64,000 bases of DNA, from positions 300,688,642 through 300,752,641 of the forward strand of contig CM040123.1 in assembly GCA_022559845.1 (NCBI GenBank), read 5' to 3'. The translations under genes were made by a program, and so were the position numbers. Under the pieces are notes generated by a model that saw only the letters and a list, made by a program, of their open reading frames with translations, was not told where the DNA came from and searched no databases. Below are positions 10,885 through 23,201 of the stretch, one piece after another. Every line of letters begins with the position of its first letter. Position 1 is the first letter of the stretch. Source of the stretch: Amorphophallus konjac (Eukaryota; Streptophyta; Magnoliopsida; Alismatales; Araceae).

Positions 10885-11202
10885 AAACCCATAATTTACA
10901 ATAAGTCCCTGACTTTTGGACTAATGACAAGAAACCAAGGAAAGGGGGGCGCCCCTGGGCCTAGCCCATATAATTGGGCCCATTAACTAAACTAATCAAC
11001 CCTATGACACTTAATCTTAGGTAGATGACTCATTAACCTAGGTACTTGACCCAAATAAAAGGAAAATTACATAATTATGACCCAAAGAAAATATAAAAAT
11101 TGCATGCCATGACTAGGAAAAATGTGGCGAACAAGATGAAGCACGGCTGGCGAGCAATGGGACCCTCGAAAAAATGTGCAGTGGTAGGAGATGTCCCCAT
11201 CA

Positions 11203-13986
11203 CCATCGCTGCAACACGAGCAGATCATTACTTGGATACCACATCTAGACCTATCCTCATGCCAACTCTACCCTCTTAGGGGAGCACGGTGAAACCAAAG
11301 GACAGATTCCAGAGTCCTCGGTCCTCACCTCACTCGACTCAGGCTCACGGGGAAATCCTCTCAAGCTGGTCAAAGACCAAGGACAACCATCCAATGACAA
11401 CGTCCTCGAGGGACCTCCACACGCATGCATTGGTCCATCATCCTGTCTTATCAACTCCCATCTCACTTCAGTCAGTCTAAATGGATGCCTGCCAATCCCC
11501 AGCTCTGCTCTCATCATAGAGCTACAGGGCAACACCTGAACAATTCATGGCACACATCTTCAAAACAGACAAGTGCCGCCTACCACCACAGCATCCTGGT
11601 CGACGACGCCGTGACCAATGCACACGAGTCCGCATACCTTGCAAACTCTACCACCGCTGAGTCCTCTTCCACATCATTCTGAAACTTCCAGACTCAACAG
11701 GGCCTCTTGACAATATAGACCCTGCCATAGCCGATCACACGACTAGCATTACCAGCCGCTCATAGCTACGAACTGGGACCCACAATCTCTCAGAGATCAC
11801 TTCTCGAGAATCGTGATCTCAACGGAGGACACAGCTTCCAACACGAGTCGAGCACCAAGCCACCGACCCTAACTCGTATCCTCGACCACTGTCAGGTGAT
11901 ACCTTAGCAACCTTATCCAGGTCTAGAACCCAAACGCCTAACACGGCTTCCAACCAATGAACGGGGTACTTATGCGATACACTTGCCCACATGTTTCCCC
12001 AACTCTCCACGTGCCAGTGCCACAACCATAATGCCTGAAGCATCGGCACGGCAACAACACGTCTCACACAGCCGAAGAAAATTCTCACACCGTGGGAGAA
12101 ATCCTCCGATGCTCTACACAATTCCTCGGGAATTCGTCCGTAGCGACCAACGCTACAATCCTTGGCCTACCGGGGTTATAAGCCCACTAGGCTTCTGTTG
12201 CGCACTCTGATCCACGTGCACAGGCACCATAACAACGACTCAGGATCCATCGTCTTGACATTTCTCAACTCGACTAGCCAACACCAGAAGATAGTGTGAG
12301 GAAAATGCGGTTACCACGAACCCAGAAGATAGACTCTCTCGCTAGTCTAGTAATCCTCTACAACTCTGCAGGCTCCGATTCATGATGCATCAGGAATCAT
12401 TACACCAGCCACGAGTCTTCGGAAGCACTGCCCAAAATGGCACACATCCATCTGGAATAGCGCCAACACCCTTACACCACAAGGGGAATGGCCAACGCTT
12501 CTCACAGGCAACTTCATTGCCAAAACACCGAACACGTGTCGCATGGACTTCATGGCACATGAAAGCCAACCAATCCGAACACATAATGCAAGATGACGAA
12601 CTTGGCAAAATGTGATTTCTCCAACCAAGGAGAAACCAACATACCTCCGATAAATCGGGAGATCTCCACGCTCGACCTGACCTCAAACCTCACGCACGCT
12701 ACGAACCGCACCTTCCAGCACCAAGAAAATAATTACCGCCGCCAGGTCTGCTCCTCCGACAATACTCGCTAAGTGTCTCATCAGACCACAATCACAGCAT
12801 CTCCTGATGCACCTCCATTGCAATTCTGGGAATTACAACCCGCCATACCTCGAGCATTGACTCTACTGATCGCCAGCCATACTCTTTGCCACAATGATTA
12901 AGCTAGCCATTGCCACACGCTCTTCACCTAAGCCTGCCTCCGATCTAAGAACCATTAATATGCCAAACACTTATCGAGGAGCAAAGAAACCATAAAAGAC
13001 GCCAGGCTCGAAGGCTACTACATCTCTAGCCACCGGACATTATTCCCTTGAATCTGTCCGCGCTAACCCCAATCCATTCTCAAATCTTGGATCCTCACAA
13101 TATCCATCTCGAGAGCTACCATCGCATGGACCACCACGCCCAGAGCCATGACACGAGCCACGATCGGCACCTGCCAACGCTCATACTCAGCCCCAAAATC
13201 GGCTATGCAACCTGCAATCTCGCACAACGCATCCAAGAGCGACGTAATGGCCCCAAATTCCATAATCTGGGCCAAAATCAAGCCACCGCCATGCCTTCTC
13301 GGACCAAATCTGGACTAAGACAGTCCATTCAAGGGCAGAAATGCAGGACTTAGAGCTCCTTGGGACATCTTTGCCCAATCTTGCCTTGAAATCCGCAAAA
13401 TATTCGAGACTGGCACATCATTTCTGACGCCACAGAGCATAACAAAAACATAGGGGTCGACAATCAGCAGCTCATCCGGAAGATCCTCCGCTCCTCCGAG
13501 CACATTTTCTCGACCAGAGCGCCCGCTCTACTACCTCAAACCACAATCTCGACACTGTAGGGGCTGGACAATTACCAAATTAGGGTGGCCTAAATGATAA
13601 TAACACCCTCAGAGCACACTCATGGCCACTTAACCATGAACAATCCTCGCCAGCCACCTGACCTTGCCATGAATTCCTTGAATGTAGCACCACAGCAACG
13701 CACCTGTCGGCAACCTCTGCCCAACGCAACACCACTAGGGCCACAACCCATCGAGAAGAAATCTCTCTATATCATTACTCGGGCCCCACCCCGGCACTCC
13801 AGTGAAGCAGCAACCACCTTCACAGAGCCAACTCAGCGCAGTCAAGCTCTCAAGCGAGAAACAAAGTAGAAAATAAACACAAAACCCTATGCCAGCAGCC
13901 GACTATATTGGACCTATAGACTCTGATCACTGCAATTATATCAATTTCCCATGTACACTCCATAAACACACTACTCTGATACCATC
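11203..13986 (-). mobile_element. Family D, left internal region
   Basis: This is minus-strand internal sequence of a gypsy-like element. It begins after the PBS beside the LTR at 13987 and is cut on the left by E1. It is closely similar along its length to 17525-17980 plus 27580-29555, the second D internal copy. Only short frames exist and none shows gag, protease, RT, RNase H or integrase motifs. D is therefore either a noncoding LARD-like family or strongly decayed. Similarity between two copies over noncoding DNA favours a family that propagated in this form. Confidence 0.65.
13974..13984 (-). promoter_or_regulatory. Primer binding site of family D
   Basis: On the minus strand this reads TGGTATCAGAG two bases after the LTR end GTTACA. 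This is the usual complement of plant initiator-Met tRNA. It fixes the orientation of D as minus and marks the LTR boundary. Confidence 0.85.
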
Positions 13987-16711
13987 TGTAACGACCCAAG
14001 ATCCGGATACAGGGAAAAACCTGATACCATTCGAATGCTGGTCCGCCGCCCACGAGCTGGAGGGCTCGGAAGGGATAAAAGGTGTGTGTGAGTGGTAGCA
14101 TACCAAAATAAGAAATAAAGCAAGAAATACAATAATAAACTAACTATAGAGTCTAGTCCAAAAAGTACACTCTATAGAAAATAAAACATACCCAATGTCA
14201 AGTGAACACTAGGCCCGACGAGCTGGCACCTAAAAACCTCCGCGCAGCACCCTCAAACCTCGAGGATGAACCGCCTCACCTGAAAAGCAGGGGTGAGCCT
14301 CCTATCACTAGCTCAGTAGGGGTCTAGTGGAACCCCAACTGTAAACAACGGCGGCAACAGACATCGCCAGCAAAAACAACAACAATAGCAAAAATGGTAA
14401 ACCCGGCAGCCGATAAAACCTCGGCTCTACAGCTACTCTTACGGTACCGGGAAACACACCCTGATCTCACAGTCGGGGGACCACCAGACTAACGGTAAAA
14501 AATCCTGGCTACACTGCCAGGGAAACCATCATGACAATGTTGTCATGAACCCTATATTATCTGGGGAAAACTCTCGGTAACCTTTATCGAAAATCCTAAA
14601 CATCAGTGTCTGAAAGACACTCAGAAACCACCCGAAAACACGGGAAAATCCATCCCGTGCGGCAGGAGTACTGCCCACTGAAAGTAAGGTTGGATGCGTC
14701 CATCGACGACTTAGTCCACGCCTCAAGTGTCTCTCTCGCCCCAGGCGGAAACCGAGACACCCCACAAACCACCACATAAAACAAGGGTATAGTCGGGTTC
14801 GTGCTCGTTAGCATGCGTCTGAAGCCCCCGACCATGTGTGTACACACGGACAGACTGTATAAAGCCATGCCCTCTAGATAGTTTTCCTCACGGCTCGGAC
14901 TCGAGTCACTACAGGGGAGGCCCTATGGTAACCAGCCTAAAAATCATCTCTAACGGGTGTGGCCCTCCACCTACCCCCTAGTTGGGTTAGCACACGTATG
15001 CCCAGACAAGCCACTGTACCTCTCCACCTACACTTAGGTGGGTTGGCGCAAGGGTGCCCAGGAAGCTACGACGAGCGGGGTTCACCATAGAAGCGACTCT
15101 CGGTGGAAACCATCGGAACACGCATAGGGCACGCACAGGCCCTGTCACGTCCAGCTCCAAAGATAGGTGGCATGATGCCACCGGACTCTAGACAGTCCAC
15201 TAAAACCTATTAAACCAACGGTCCTTGAGTCACAGGACTCAGGGTCAAGACCGTTGCACAGGACAGCCCTAGGCCGTTAATCTGGCCTATCCCTAGGTCA
15301 AAAACCTCGGTAATTTCTCAAGACGGCTCGTGACCACGGAGCACAATCCCTTCCAAAGGGAAGCGAAGAAACACTCCAGTCCCAGGCTGGGCAATTGGAC
15401 TCACAGTCCATAGGCCATACACACGGCCCACACAAAAACTGTGTTCCAAAGAAGTTAATAACGTGCGGGAATAACCTTCCACACTCAAGCCAACCCATGG
15501 TAACTCGATCTAGCGAAGGAATAGAAGCCCGGAACACAAAGGGTCACCCGGAACCCTTAAACCCACGGGCATGCTAATCGAGATAAAACGGTACCTCCGG
15601 ACACCCAAAAACATGGTCGCAGTACCGACGGGGTGTCCGGGACACTCACGGGGCCAAAAGTCAGTCATTGGGTCTCAACTGGACCGATCGGGACCCAAAA
15701 TAGGCCAAGCAGGGGATTTCAATCGACCAGACCCATTGGGTCGGTGAACCAACAGAGGACAGGTTGACCTATCCAGTGGGCAGGTCGACCTGACCACGAG
15801 CCAGCAGCATTGTTAGCTGGTTTGGTCGACCGAACTGGGCAGCACCCCTACCCCGACGCGCTGGCCGGTTCGGTCGAACGGTTTCGATCAATCGGTCGAC
15901 CGAACACGGCGGAAACCCCATCTGACCCCTTTGCATGGGGTCAGTTCCACCCCCCATTCGATCCCAATCGAAGGGGAAAACATAGGGGACAATTCCCTGG
16001 GTCCCAAAACCCAAAAAGGGGAGGAAGGAAGCGGTAAAATGATGTTCGATCTGCCGAAACCGTCACACGCCCTAAGAACATGATTTTAACCTCCGACGTG
16101 AAGAAAACCCCACTCGGCTCACCACGGCCTACCAAATTCATAGGATTTGAAGTACTCGAGCTAGGTAACCATCTCCCTACCTCCACCGAAGATTTGACGC
16201 TCTGTGGATGCTGTTCCATCACGAAACGCCCCGCGACCCACCGCCGGCGCCCCGAGCTCGTGAACGATGAACACCACACCACCGTCCCTCGATCCTTGAC
16301 CCACCCTCGCCATCCCTCGCCCCATGAACCTCACCGCCTCGCCCCCGTCCACCTCCGTCGACCGCCGGAGAAGAGAGGGAGAGAGGAGAGAGCGTGAGAA
16401 GAGAGAGGGAGAGGAGAGAAATGAGAGTCAGGGGAGAGAGAGAAGGGGTGGGGGGTTTAAATAGAAAATCTAGAATTTTTTGGAAAATATGAAAAATACG
16501 AAAAAATACTCCCCTTGATCCTCAAAAAATGCATAATGCATTGGTAACGTCCCGGAGTCAGAGAACGCATCGGTTCACTATATACGGAGTTCCGAAGCTC
16601 CGATAGGTAAAAACACGCGTAAAGCCCAAAATAAGCATCGAGACTCACCAAGGCGCTCCAAACTCACGGATCCTGATCCGAAAAAATCGAAAAAAAATCT
16701 GGGGTGTTACA
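13987..16711 (-). repeat. Family D LTR shared by two internal regions
   Basis: This 2725-bp LTR reads TGTAACACCCC...GTCGTTACA on the minus strand, with TGTAAC/GTTACA ends. A PBS lies on its left (13974-13984) and a polypurine tract on its right (16712-16728), so it is at once the 5' LTR of the left copy and the 3' LTR of the right copy. A TATA box (16456-16464) with a pyrimidine-rich leader supports minus transcription. Short frames inside it have no recognisable product. Confidence 0.82.
16456..16464 (-). promoter_or_regulatory. TATA box of the family D LTR
   Basis: The minus strand reads CTATTTAAA followed by a C/T-rich leader (about 16370-16450), the expected layout of a plant LTR core promoter. 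Confidence 0.55.
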
Positions 16712-16728
16712 GTCCTCCCCTCCTTATG
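16712..16728 (-). promoter_or_regulatory. Polypurine tract of family D (right copy)
   Basis: On the minus strand AAGGAGGGGAGGAC directly precedes the LTR start TGTAACACCCC. It is preceded by the decayed pol end NFEDEIFIRRGGL, whose last codons overlap the tract. This layout is common in chromovirus-like plant elements. Confidence 0.75.
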
Positions 16729-17980
16729 AAAATTTCATCCTCAAAATTTGAGGCAACTACAATCTCAAAGGGAAGAACGACACACCCAGCTGGTAACGCA
16801 CCCAAAGCTCTAGCCAAACCTCGACATTCGCAAGAACACAAATCCTGAGGGACGCGGCCAGACCTTGAACGCAACAACATGCCTCGCTCAACACATACCA
16901 CTCATCGATCATCAGAGCAGGCATAACACAAAAGGGGCACAAGTCTGGCATCGCCTCAGCCACCATGAAAAATCCAACCGTGTCATCTACCATAATCTTG
17001 CTCACCTAGGGAACACAACCCTCGTCACGAGAAATAGCCACTAATCAAAACCTCATGCTCGGTGGACCAATCACGCATCAACTCCACTATCAGCTGACTG
17101 GTCTCGCGCCCTGTACCAGGGACAACCATCACTGAGCTTCCACCAGCTCACACAGTCATCACAACTGACTGCGACAAATCCGTCGACTCCGCGCCAAGGA
17201 CCATCTCATACCTGGAACGCCGAACGCCCATAACAGCATGGAACCAACTCTATCAGAACTCAAACTTTGACAAAGCCCAGGTGCTATCCGAGAAAAGGCA
17301 CATCATGGAAACGGCCACCAAAGGCCTCACTTGCACACGGTTCTCACCATTCTTAATGCGCAACCATCAGCATCTTATGTCTGTGAAAGGCAATCCACTG
17401 GTCACCAACGATTCATGAACGGGAAACCTCCTCTTGCTAAACTTCTTCCTTCTTTTTTGGTCCTCGACCAGATCCAAAGAGAACATTACAACTCTCGAGG
17501 CCATCCGCAGACTCTCACACAGACCATCGCTGCAACATGAGCCGATCATTACTCGGATACCGCATCTAGACCTATCCTCATGCCAACTCTACCCTCTCAG
17601 GGGAGCACGGTGAAACCAAAGGACATATTTTGAAGTCCTCGATCCTCACCTCACTCGACTCAGGCTCACGGGGAAATCCTCCCATGCTGGTCACAGACCA
17701 AGGACCACCATCCAATGACAACGTCCTCAAGGGGCCTCCATACGCAGGCATTGGTCCCTCGTCCTGTCTCATCAAATCCCATCTCACCTCAATCAGAACA
17801 AATGGACGCCTTCCAATCCCCGGCTCCACTCTCATCACAGAGCTACAAGGCAACACCTGAGCGATTCATGGCACACATCTTCAAAATAGACTAGTGTCGC
17901 CTGCCACCACAGCATCCGAGTCGACGACGCTGCGACTGATGCACATGAGTCTGCAAACCTCGCAAACTCTACCACCGATG
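16712..17980 (-). mobile_element. Family D, right internal region, first part
   Basis: This holds the PPT-proximal end of a second D internal region. About 16712-17520 is present only in this copy. About 17525-17980 matches 11208-11660 of the left copy. It is cut at 17981 by solo LTR E2 and resumes at 27580. The last 5 bp, CGATG, are the left TSD of E2. Apart from the short pol tail beside the PPT no coding motif is visible. Confidence 0.65.
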
Positions 17981-18150
17981 TGATGTGACACAACTTAGGA
18001 CTTACCAAGCAAGCACAATTGGCATTCAAAACGTACCGATAATGGCGAACGCTCACCCGATGCTCACCCAAGACCCGGGGTAACTTGGCAATGCCAAGGG
18101 GAGGACGTGAGGGCCGGGCCCTTGTTGGTAGAGGGCCAGCAAGGCCAAGG

Positions 18151-20429
18151 TGGTGCGGACACCCGAGCAGTTGAGCGGCGTGACACGCCGAGCCACCGGT
18201 ACCACACACAGAGCACGACTCGAGCCACCTCAACATCCATCTGGCTCGGAGACAGCCTGGAGACTCCCCCATGAGTCCCGGTATTTACCATATTTAGTTA
18301 GACTTTATTTGTGTTTAATGTGTGTTTACTTCATTTTATTCGGTATGTAATTTTGATTGTAAGAGGGATTTATTTGTAAAATGGGACCCCCAGGCCCCAC
18401 GGGCCCCCCAGACCTCTTCCCATTGATCCACCTCAGCCTAGGGCACCATGTGAGGTCAGTCAACATTTCAAATAGAGACATCTAGAAGGTTGAATGGTAA
18501 ATGCCACATGGGTAGACAATTGGACTTCAAAGTCCAAGGTAGGCTACCTACCATTCTACCATGTCCCCCCCTTGGTCAATAGGCTGCCCCCCCCCCCTTA
18601 TATTTTATTTAATTTTTGTGTGTGTGTCACATTCAATCTAGGCCATCCATTCCCCCATCCCTAGGTCCAAGGGTCGCTATTGGATTTGATATGTAACCTA
18701 TAAGTACCTTGTATTTTCTCATTTAGGGGAGTTAATGCATTTGAATTGGAAGAAAATCCCCTTGAGCAAGGCCTAGGCCGCCCCTCTCTCCTCCTTGCAG
18801 CTGGGAAGGCTATATTCTGGTGGTGTGACTCCACCCCTATCAGTTCCGGTCGCCGCCGCCGCCGCCACGTGCCGCCATCGCACCTCCACCATCACTGCCG
18901 GTGTTCTGTCCATCCAGGACAGAGGTGTCTTCTCCGAATTCTTGCTCTCCACCCCGTCGTGTTTTGGAGCTGGGATTTGGAGGGGATGTCCCAGAGGTGT
19001 TCCTCATGATCCAAAAAAAATTTTTGGTCTTGAATCTTCCATTTGATATTTTTTCATTTTCGTCCAACCTTAATTTCCAGATCTGTCTGCTTGCTGTTTC
19101 AATTTTCACCCACCCTGTGTTTCAAATGTTCGGACCCCTTTCCGATTGTTTTTAGAGCTCCCAATTTTACTGAGAGTATTGTCCATCAACCCCACCGTCA
19201 CCCAATTTCCTTGAATTTTTGTGAGGCCATCCCATATTTTTCAAAAATCATTCTCAGAGATAGCTACAGTGCTGTCCACCTGTTCCCAGATCCGACCACC
19301 CTCCAGTAAACAAATCATATCAAATCACAGCAACCTCCCATCAGTCCAAAAAAACTATCCCCGTTCTCCTTGTTCAAAATCCCACAAGTTGGATGAAGAG
19401 CGCAGGAGCTGATACGGCCATCTTCCTCGCGGTCAAAGGCAGTCTTCAGACAACTCACCTGTAGATCTGAGATTTCGGTTACTGTACAACAGGGACTTAT
19501 AAATTCAATAAAGTTCTGATCCGACTAGATCCAGCAAATCTCCCTGGCTCTAGATTGAAGCATTTGAAGAGAGCTTTCCAACGATAGCTCATGCGTCCCG
19601 ATCCGACGTCGGGATTGATCGCAGCGGCCGTTTTCGCCAGAGCGCGCGCCGGAAGACAGCAACCAAAATCCGTGGGAAGTTAGTTCCAGAATTGGGAATC
19701 GGGGCCGATCGACCCCCGATCGGTGTTCCCGGCCGACCGCCGTTCGTGGAGGCGCGCCACCAGGGGTCCCATCACAGTGGGTCCCACCCCCACAGATCCG
19801 GAGGACAGCGCCGTCCGCGGGCCCCACGGGTCCGTAAAACCCACCGTTCGGAAAGCACGAAAACGTGAAGTTCGGCACCGCCGGGCGACATCAAGATGCT
19901 GCCCGTCAACCCGAGTTGCGTGATTCTCGGACCCCACATGTGACCTTTTACCTCCCTGCGTGGAGTGGGTCGACTTAGTGTATTGCTGTAATAATTGTTA
20001 ACCGGGAGTCCGTGATTCGGCCGGGGTTGTCTTCGCCACGCCGGGTGCGTGGAGGTAATGGTCCGAACCTCTTGGCGTTCATTTGCTTAGCTAGTATATG
20101 GTCTTTTGCCACTGCCGAGAGCGATAGCTACTAGCCCGTGTGTCCATGTCACCGCTGTGAGTGTGAGAGTGACCCGTCCCCTGAATCGATCCGAGTCCGG
20201 AAGTGAGTCGACTACCCGTGAACTCTGCCGGTTCTTCAACCGCGCACGATCCGCGTTTCCCTCGCTTGGGACGACGAGTGAGCTTGCGTTTCTGTTAGCG
20301 ACGTATAGCCCATAGGAGCTCTTCATGTCGGGCTTAGTGTCTCTCCTATCATGTGTTGCTGGTCATGTCCGTATCTAGAGTCCGAGGTCCATACCACGTA
20401 GAGTAGGTCCCCGTGTCCGTCCCGCATCA
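18151..20429 (+). repeat. 5' LTR of chromovirus C
   Basis: It runs TGGTGCGGACACC...GTCCCGCATCA. Its first 130 bp or so can encode the same C-terminal residues as the pol tail in the 3' LTR (frame ending at a TGA near 18272). A CCTATAAGTACC element near 18698 may be the TATA box. Proline- and arginine-rich short frames within it are not credible genes. Confidence 0.87.
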
Positions 20430-20432
20430 ATT

Positions 20433-20443
20433 TGGTATCAGAG
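20433..20443 (+). promoter_or_regulatory. Primer binding site of chromovirus C
   Basis: TGGTATCAGAG starts three bases after the 5' LTR end CATCA. It is complementary to the 3' end of plant initiator-Met tRNA. Confidence 0.9.
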
Positions 20444-20800
20444 CGAGTTGAGTCTAGGGTAGTCATTGCATAAGTCATGCATCATGGTCTAAGTCGAGTC
20501 TAGGATCATCATCATTTTCAAGACAAAAAAAATGTGTTTTAAAATTACATTTTCATCCCGATAACTCGGTATATCAAAAGGTGTTGTCCGAACATTAGGT
20601 TACGCCTATCGGGAAGACCGCACACTTGCGCGAGTGATCTTCGGATCGATTAACTCCGCCATGTACCGGATATTGGTTTAGGTCTAGGTGCATTAGTCGG
20701 TGTTTGCATTATTTAGTGCATTCCAACCTTGCATAGCCGGTCTAGTGTAGTGTCCAAGTGTCGGCATGTCCAACATATAGTTCCCCCCCCCCAATTTCCC

Positions 20801-21727
20801 ATGGATTCCCAATCACCCGAGCAATATGGCCGTTGGTCCACCCATGGGCTTGGCAACCACCCACTCCACTTCCGTAGGCCCGAAGCCTCGGATTTTTATG
20901 GCTCCAATGGCCCGGGCGACTACCTCAAGTGGGAGGCCGCCATGGACACATACTTTGATTGTTATACTATGTCCGAGGCAATGCAATTCTCTTTCGCCAA
21001 AGAGCGGCTTCTTCATGAGGCTGCCGAAAAGTGGGATTACATCGAAAGAATGATAGAGGTTAGGGGGCAATGGCCCATCGAGTCATGGTAGGACATGAAG
21101 AGAGAGGTTAGGAAGGTCTACGTGCCCCAACCGGTCACCTCCAACCGGCCCCACCAAATCACTTCCAACCAAGTGAGTCCTAGTCGGAGGCAAAGAGCCC
21201 CACACGTAGATGAGCCAAGACCCACTCCTAGGACGGTTGACTACGGGCGAGTCCACCATGATATCCCTATTCCAACCCACTCCGTTGCCGAACTTATGCA
21301 AATGATTTTGGACCGGTTGGATGGGGTGGATAGGACACGTACTCCTAGTGATGTACTCCTACCCGAGCCTAAGGAGGTCATCGCCGGTAGTCTTAACCCG
21401 GCCCCATCAACGGAGTCCCCAAGCCCTCTCCCCATCATAGTGGATCCTCATTCCCCACCCACGAGAGCTCCCATGCTACCACCCTCTACTTCCGAACTCT
21501 ATTCGGAACCATCTCATTTGGAGCCACCCAAGCCTGAGCCACCCGTATTTCTAACGGGTACACTTTACATAGCCGAGCCACTACTTAGTTGGCTCAAGGA
21601 TAGCTTGGTCCCACTTCCCTTCCAATCTATGGACCCTATCCTACCTCTGGTGCCAATCAACAAATTCTATACCACTTTCCGGTCTAGTCACTATGTGGAT
21701 ACATTGGATGACCTTTTAAAGGGTTAG
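20801..21727 (+). pseudogene. gag: Gag-like fragment with proline-rich tail, TAG inside
   Basis: From the ATG at 20801 the frame shows a truncated retrotransposon Gag core: ASDFYGSNGPGDYLKWEAAMDTYFD at the N-terminus, then AAEKWDYIERM, then a segment matching the usual WEEMK box. A TAG at 21089-21091 falls inside that last box. The same frame then stays open to a stop ending at 21727. This second part is rich in proline and serine and has no zinc knuckle, protease or RT motif. The upstream leader (20444-20800) holds no gene. It is probably a remnant of the structural protein rather than a working one. Confidence 0.6.
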
Positions 21728-21735
21728 ACCGGCAA

Positions 21736-22401
21736 TTGACATTTACGCACTTGTTGGCTCCAGGCTTCGATCGACCCACAGGTCGTAGTTTCACTCATCC
21801 CGCTTTAGGGTCCATCACCTCCATATACACCGTGGGTCATGTTACCACGGAGGTTCTTCTACTCCTCCCGTTACCGGTCGAGCCCGACTTCATTCCTTTT
21901 ATCCCGAGGGAGGAGCCATATCTTCTATACACTGTCTCATCTACCACGATGGATGGAGGTGACCATCACCTTCAGGAATTTCAAACATGGGACTATGTAA
22001 TGGAAGAACCGAGGGGTCACACATTCTTTGACCCATTCGACCCCTTCACTAGTGGGCCTCGTGATCCACCACTTCCCTTCTACCTTGTCAAGGAAGTCCC
22101 CTACCACTCTCTTCCCACTCAGGCCAATCAACCTCCACATAGCAATAGGTCCGATGATTGGGGAACATGGCATACCTTACCTACATCTAGGGGTATTGAC
22201 AAAGGTAGTTTTAGATCTCCAAATCCTCCCATATCCAAGCCCGATACACCTAGTTCCGGCCCTCCCAAATCCCATGGGCAGCCGCATGCTAGGGACAAAG
22301 TAGGATGTCTAGGAGTCCCACTTTCCACCAACCACCGGTTGCATCTAGTGCATGCTTGGTACACATTCGGGTGTCCTGGTCCACCTTTTGCATATGCATG
22401 A
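21736..22401 (+). CDS. Unrecognised proline-rich reading frame in chromovirus C
   Basis: This is a 221-codon frame in a different register from the gag fragment, rich in Pro, His, Ser and Thr. Short repeats such as FDPFDPF occur. I see no Gag, protease, RT or integrase motif, signal peptide or clear membrane segment. It occupies the place where several kilobases of pol should be. It may be chance open frame in GC-rich sequence, or sequence acquired when the pol core was lost. No function is proposed. Confidence 0.3.
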   Translation: MTFTHLLAPGFDRPTGRSFTHPALGSITSIYTVGHVTTEVLLLLPLPVEPDFIPFIPREEPYLLYTVSSTTMDGGDHHLQEFQTWDYVMEEPRGHTFFDPFDPFTSGPRDPPLPFYLVKEVPYHSLPTQANQPPHSNRSDDWGTWHTLPTSRGIDKGSFRSPNPPISKPDTPSSGPPKSHGQPHARDKVGCLGVPLSTNHRLHLVHAWYTFGCPGPPFAYA

Positions 22402-22433
22402 GTCGGATTAACTGTAGGGTTGTTTAGGGTTGT

Positions 22434-23201
22434 GTGTGCATCCGTGTGTTTTTTTCTTTTGCTAAGCATGTTAGGAGTTTGCATGACGACATTCGTCGTC
22501 ACATTGAGTCCAGCAATGCGTGTTACAAAGAGCTAGCCGATGCTCACCGACACCACCGAGAGTTCCAAGAGGGCGAATATGTCATGATCAGGGTAAGACC
22601 TGAACGGTTTCCCTCTGGAACCGTTAAGAAGTTGCAAGCTCGCGGAGCCGGTCCATTTAGAGTGTTGAAATGCGTTGGATCCAATGCGTATGTTGTGGAC
22701 CTGCCCGAGGAATACGGTATAAGCTCTACTTTTAATGTTTCAGATCTAGTTGCATATAGGGACCTAGCGGTGATCCCTAGTGAGCCTTTCGAGCCATCTC
22801 CTCCCATTGAGAGTGATCCCACACCTGAGTGTCCACCTCCAGCCCCTTTGTCACGGCAGCATGAGCATATAGATCATATACTGGATGAGCAGGTGACAAT
22901 TACCAGGAGTGGATCCTACCCGCGCTACCTAGTGCGATGGAGAGGACGGCCCGCTACCGACGACACGTGGATCACACATGGAGAGTTGCAGCGGATTGAT
23001 CCAGACCTTCTGGAGCGATACAGGAGAGATGCAGACCCTTACTCGACAGGGTCGAGTTTCTCCCACCCGGGGAGAATTGGGGCGGACACCCGAGCAGTTG
23101 AGCGGCGTGACACGCCGAGCCACCGGTACCGCACACGGAGCACGACTCGAGCCACCTCAGCATCCATCTGGCTCGGAGACAGCCTGGAGACTCTCCCATG
23201 A
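22434..23201 (+). CDS. pol: Integrase C-terminus and chromodomain of chromovirus C
   Basis: This partial Pol begins after the DDE core would have ended. From SLHDDIRRHIESSNACYKE it runs through the GPF/Y-like module (GAGPFRVLKCVGSNAYVVDLP, about 22640-22710) to a chromodomain (about 22860-23020, HILDEQV...YLVRWRGRP...DTWI...ELQRI). It ends at a TGA at 23199-23201, about 120 bp inside the 3' LTR that starts at 23078. In a full element this domain would guide integration to marked chromatin. The frame has no authentic start, and the RT and integrase core are missing upstream. Confidence 0.8.
   Translation: MCIRVFFSFAKHVRSLHDDIRRHIESSNACYKELADAHRHHREFQEGEYVMIRVRPERFPSGTVKKLQARGAGPFRVLKCVGSNAYVVDLPEEYGISSTFNVSDLVAYRDLAVIPSEPFEPSPPIESDPTPECPPPAPLSRQHEHIDHILDEQVTITRSGSYPRYLVRWRGRPATDDTWITHGELQRIDPDLLERYRRDADPYSTGSSFSHPGRIGADTRAVERRDTPSHRYRTRSTTRATSASIWLGDSLETLP

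Larger units (their letters stand above)
5839..11202 (-). mobile_element. Solo LTR E1, interrupted by a Tat solo LTR
   Basis: This is an LTR-like unit with no internal region, homologous to E2 (17981-27579). Excluding the Tat solo LTR and one of its TSD copies, about 2388 bp remain, against 2389 bp for E2. It ends GATGTCCCCATCA. The next bases CCATC are the presumed TSD, since the uninterrupted D copy near 17525 reads ACCATCGCTG. Its other end abuts the Sirevirus at 5838/5839. Minus orientation is inferred from a TATA box reading right to left near 10880, followed by a long pyrimidine-rich leader. No ORF is credible, and the parent family was not identified. Confidence 0.72.

Noticed and set aside
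11257..14098. Many 60-100 codon frames on both strands in family D
   Set aside because: Short, overlapping, without domains. The two D copies differ by indels that break them.
18746..20315. Several 60-120 codon frames on both strands, repeated at 23696-25241
   Set aside because: They lie within the two LTRs of element C and change frame by indels between copies. Only the first 120 bp or so of the LTR have a credible coding role.
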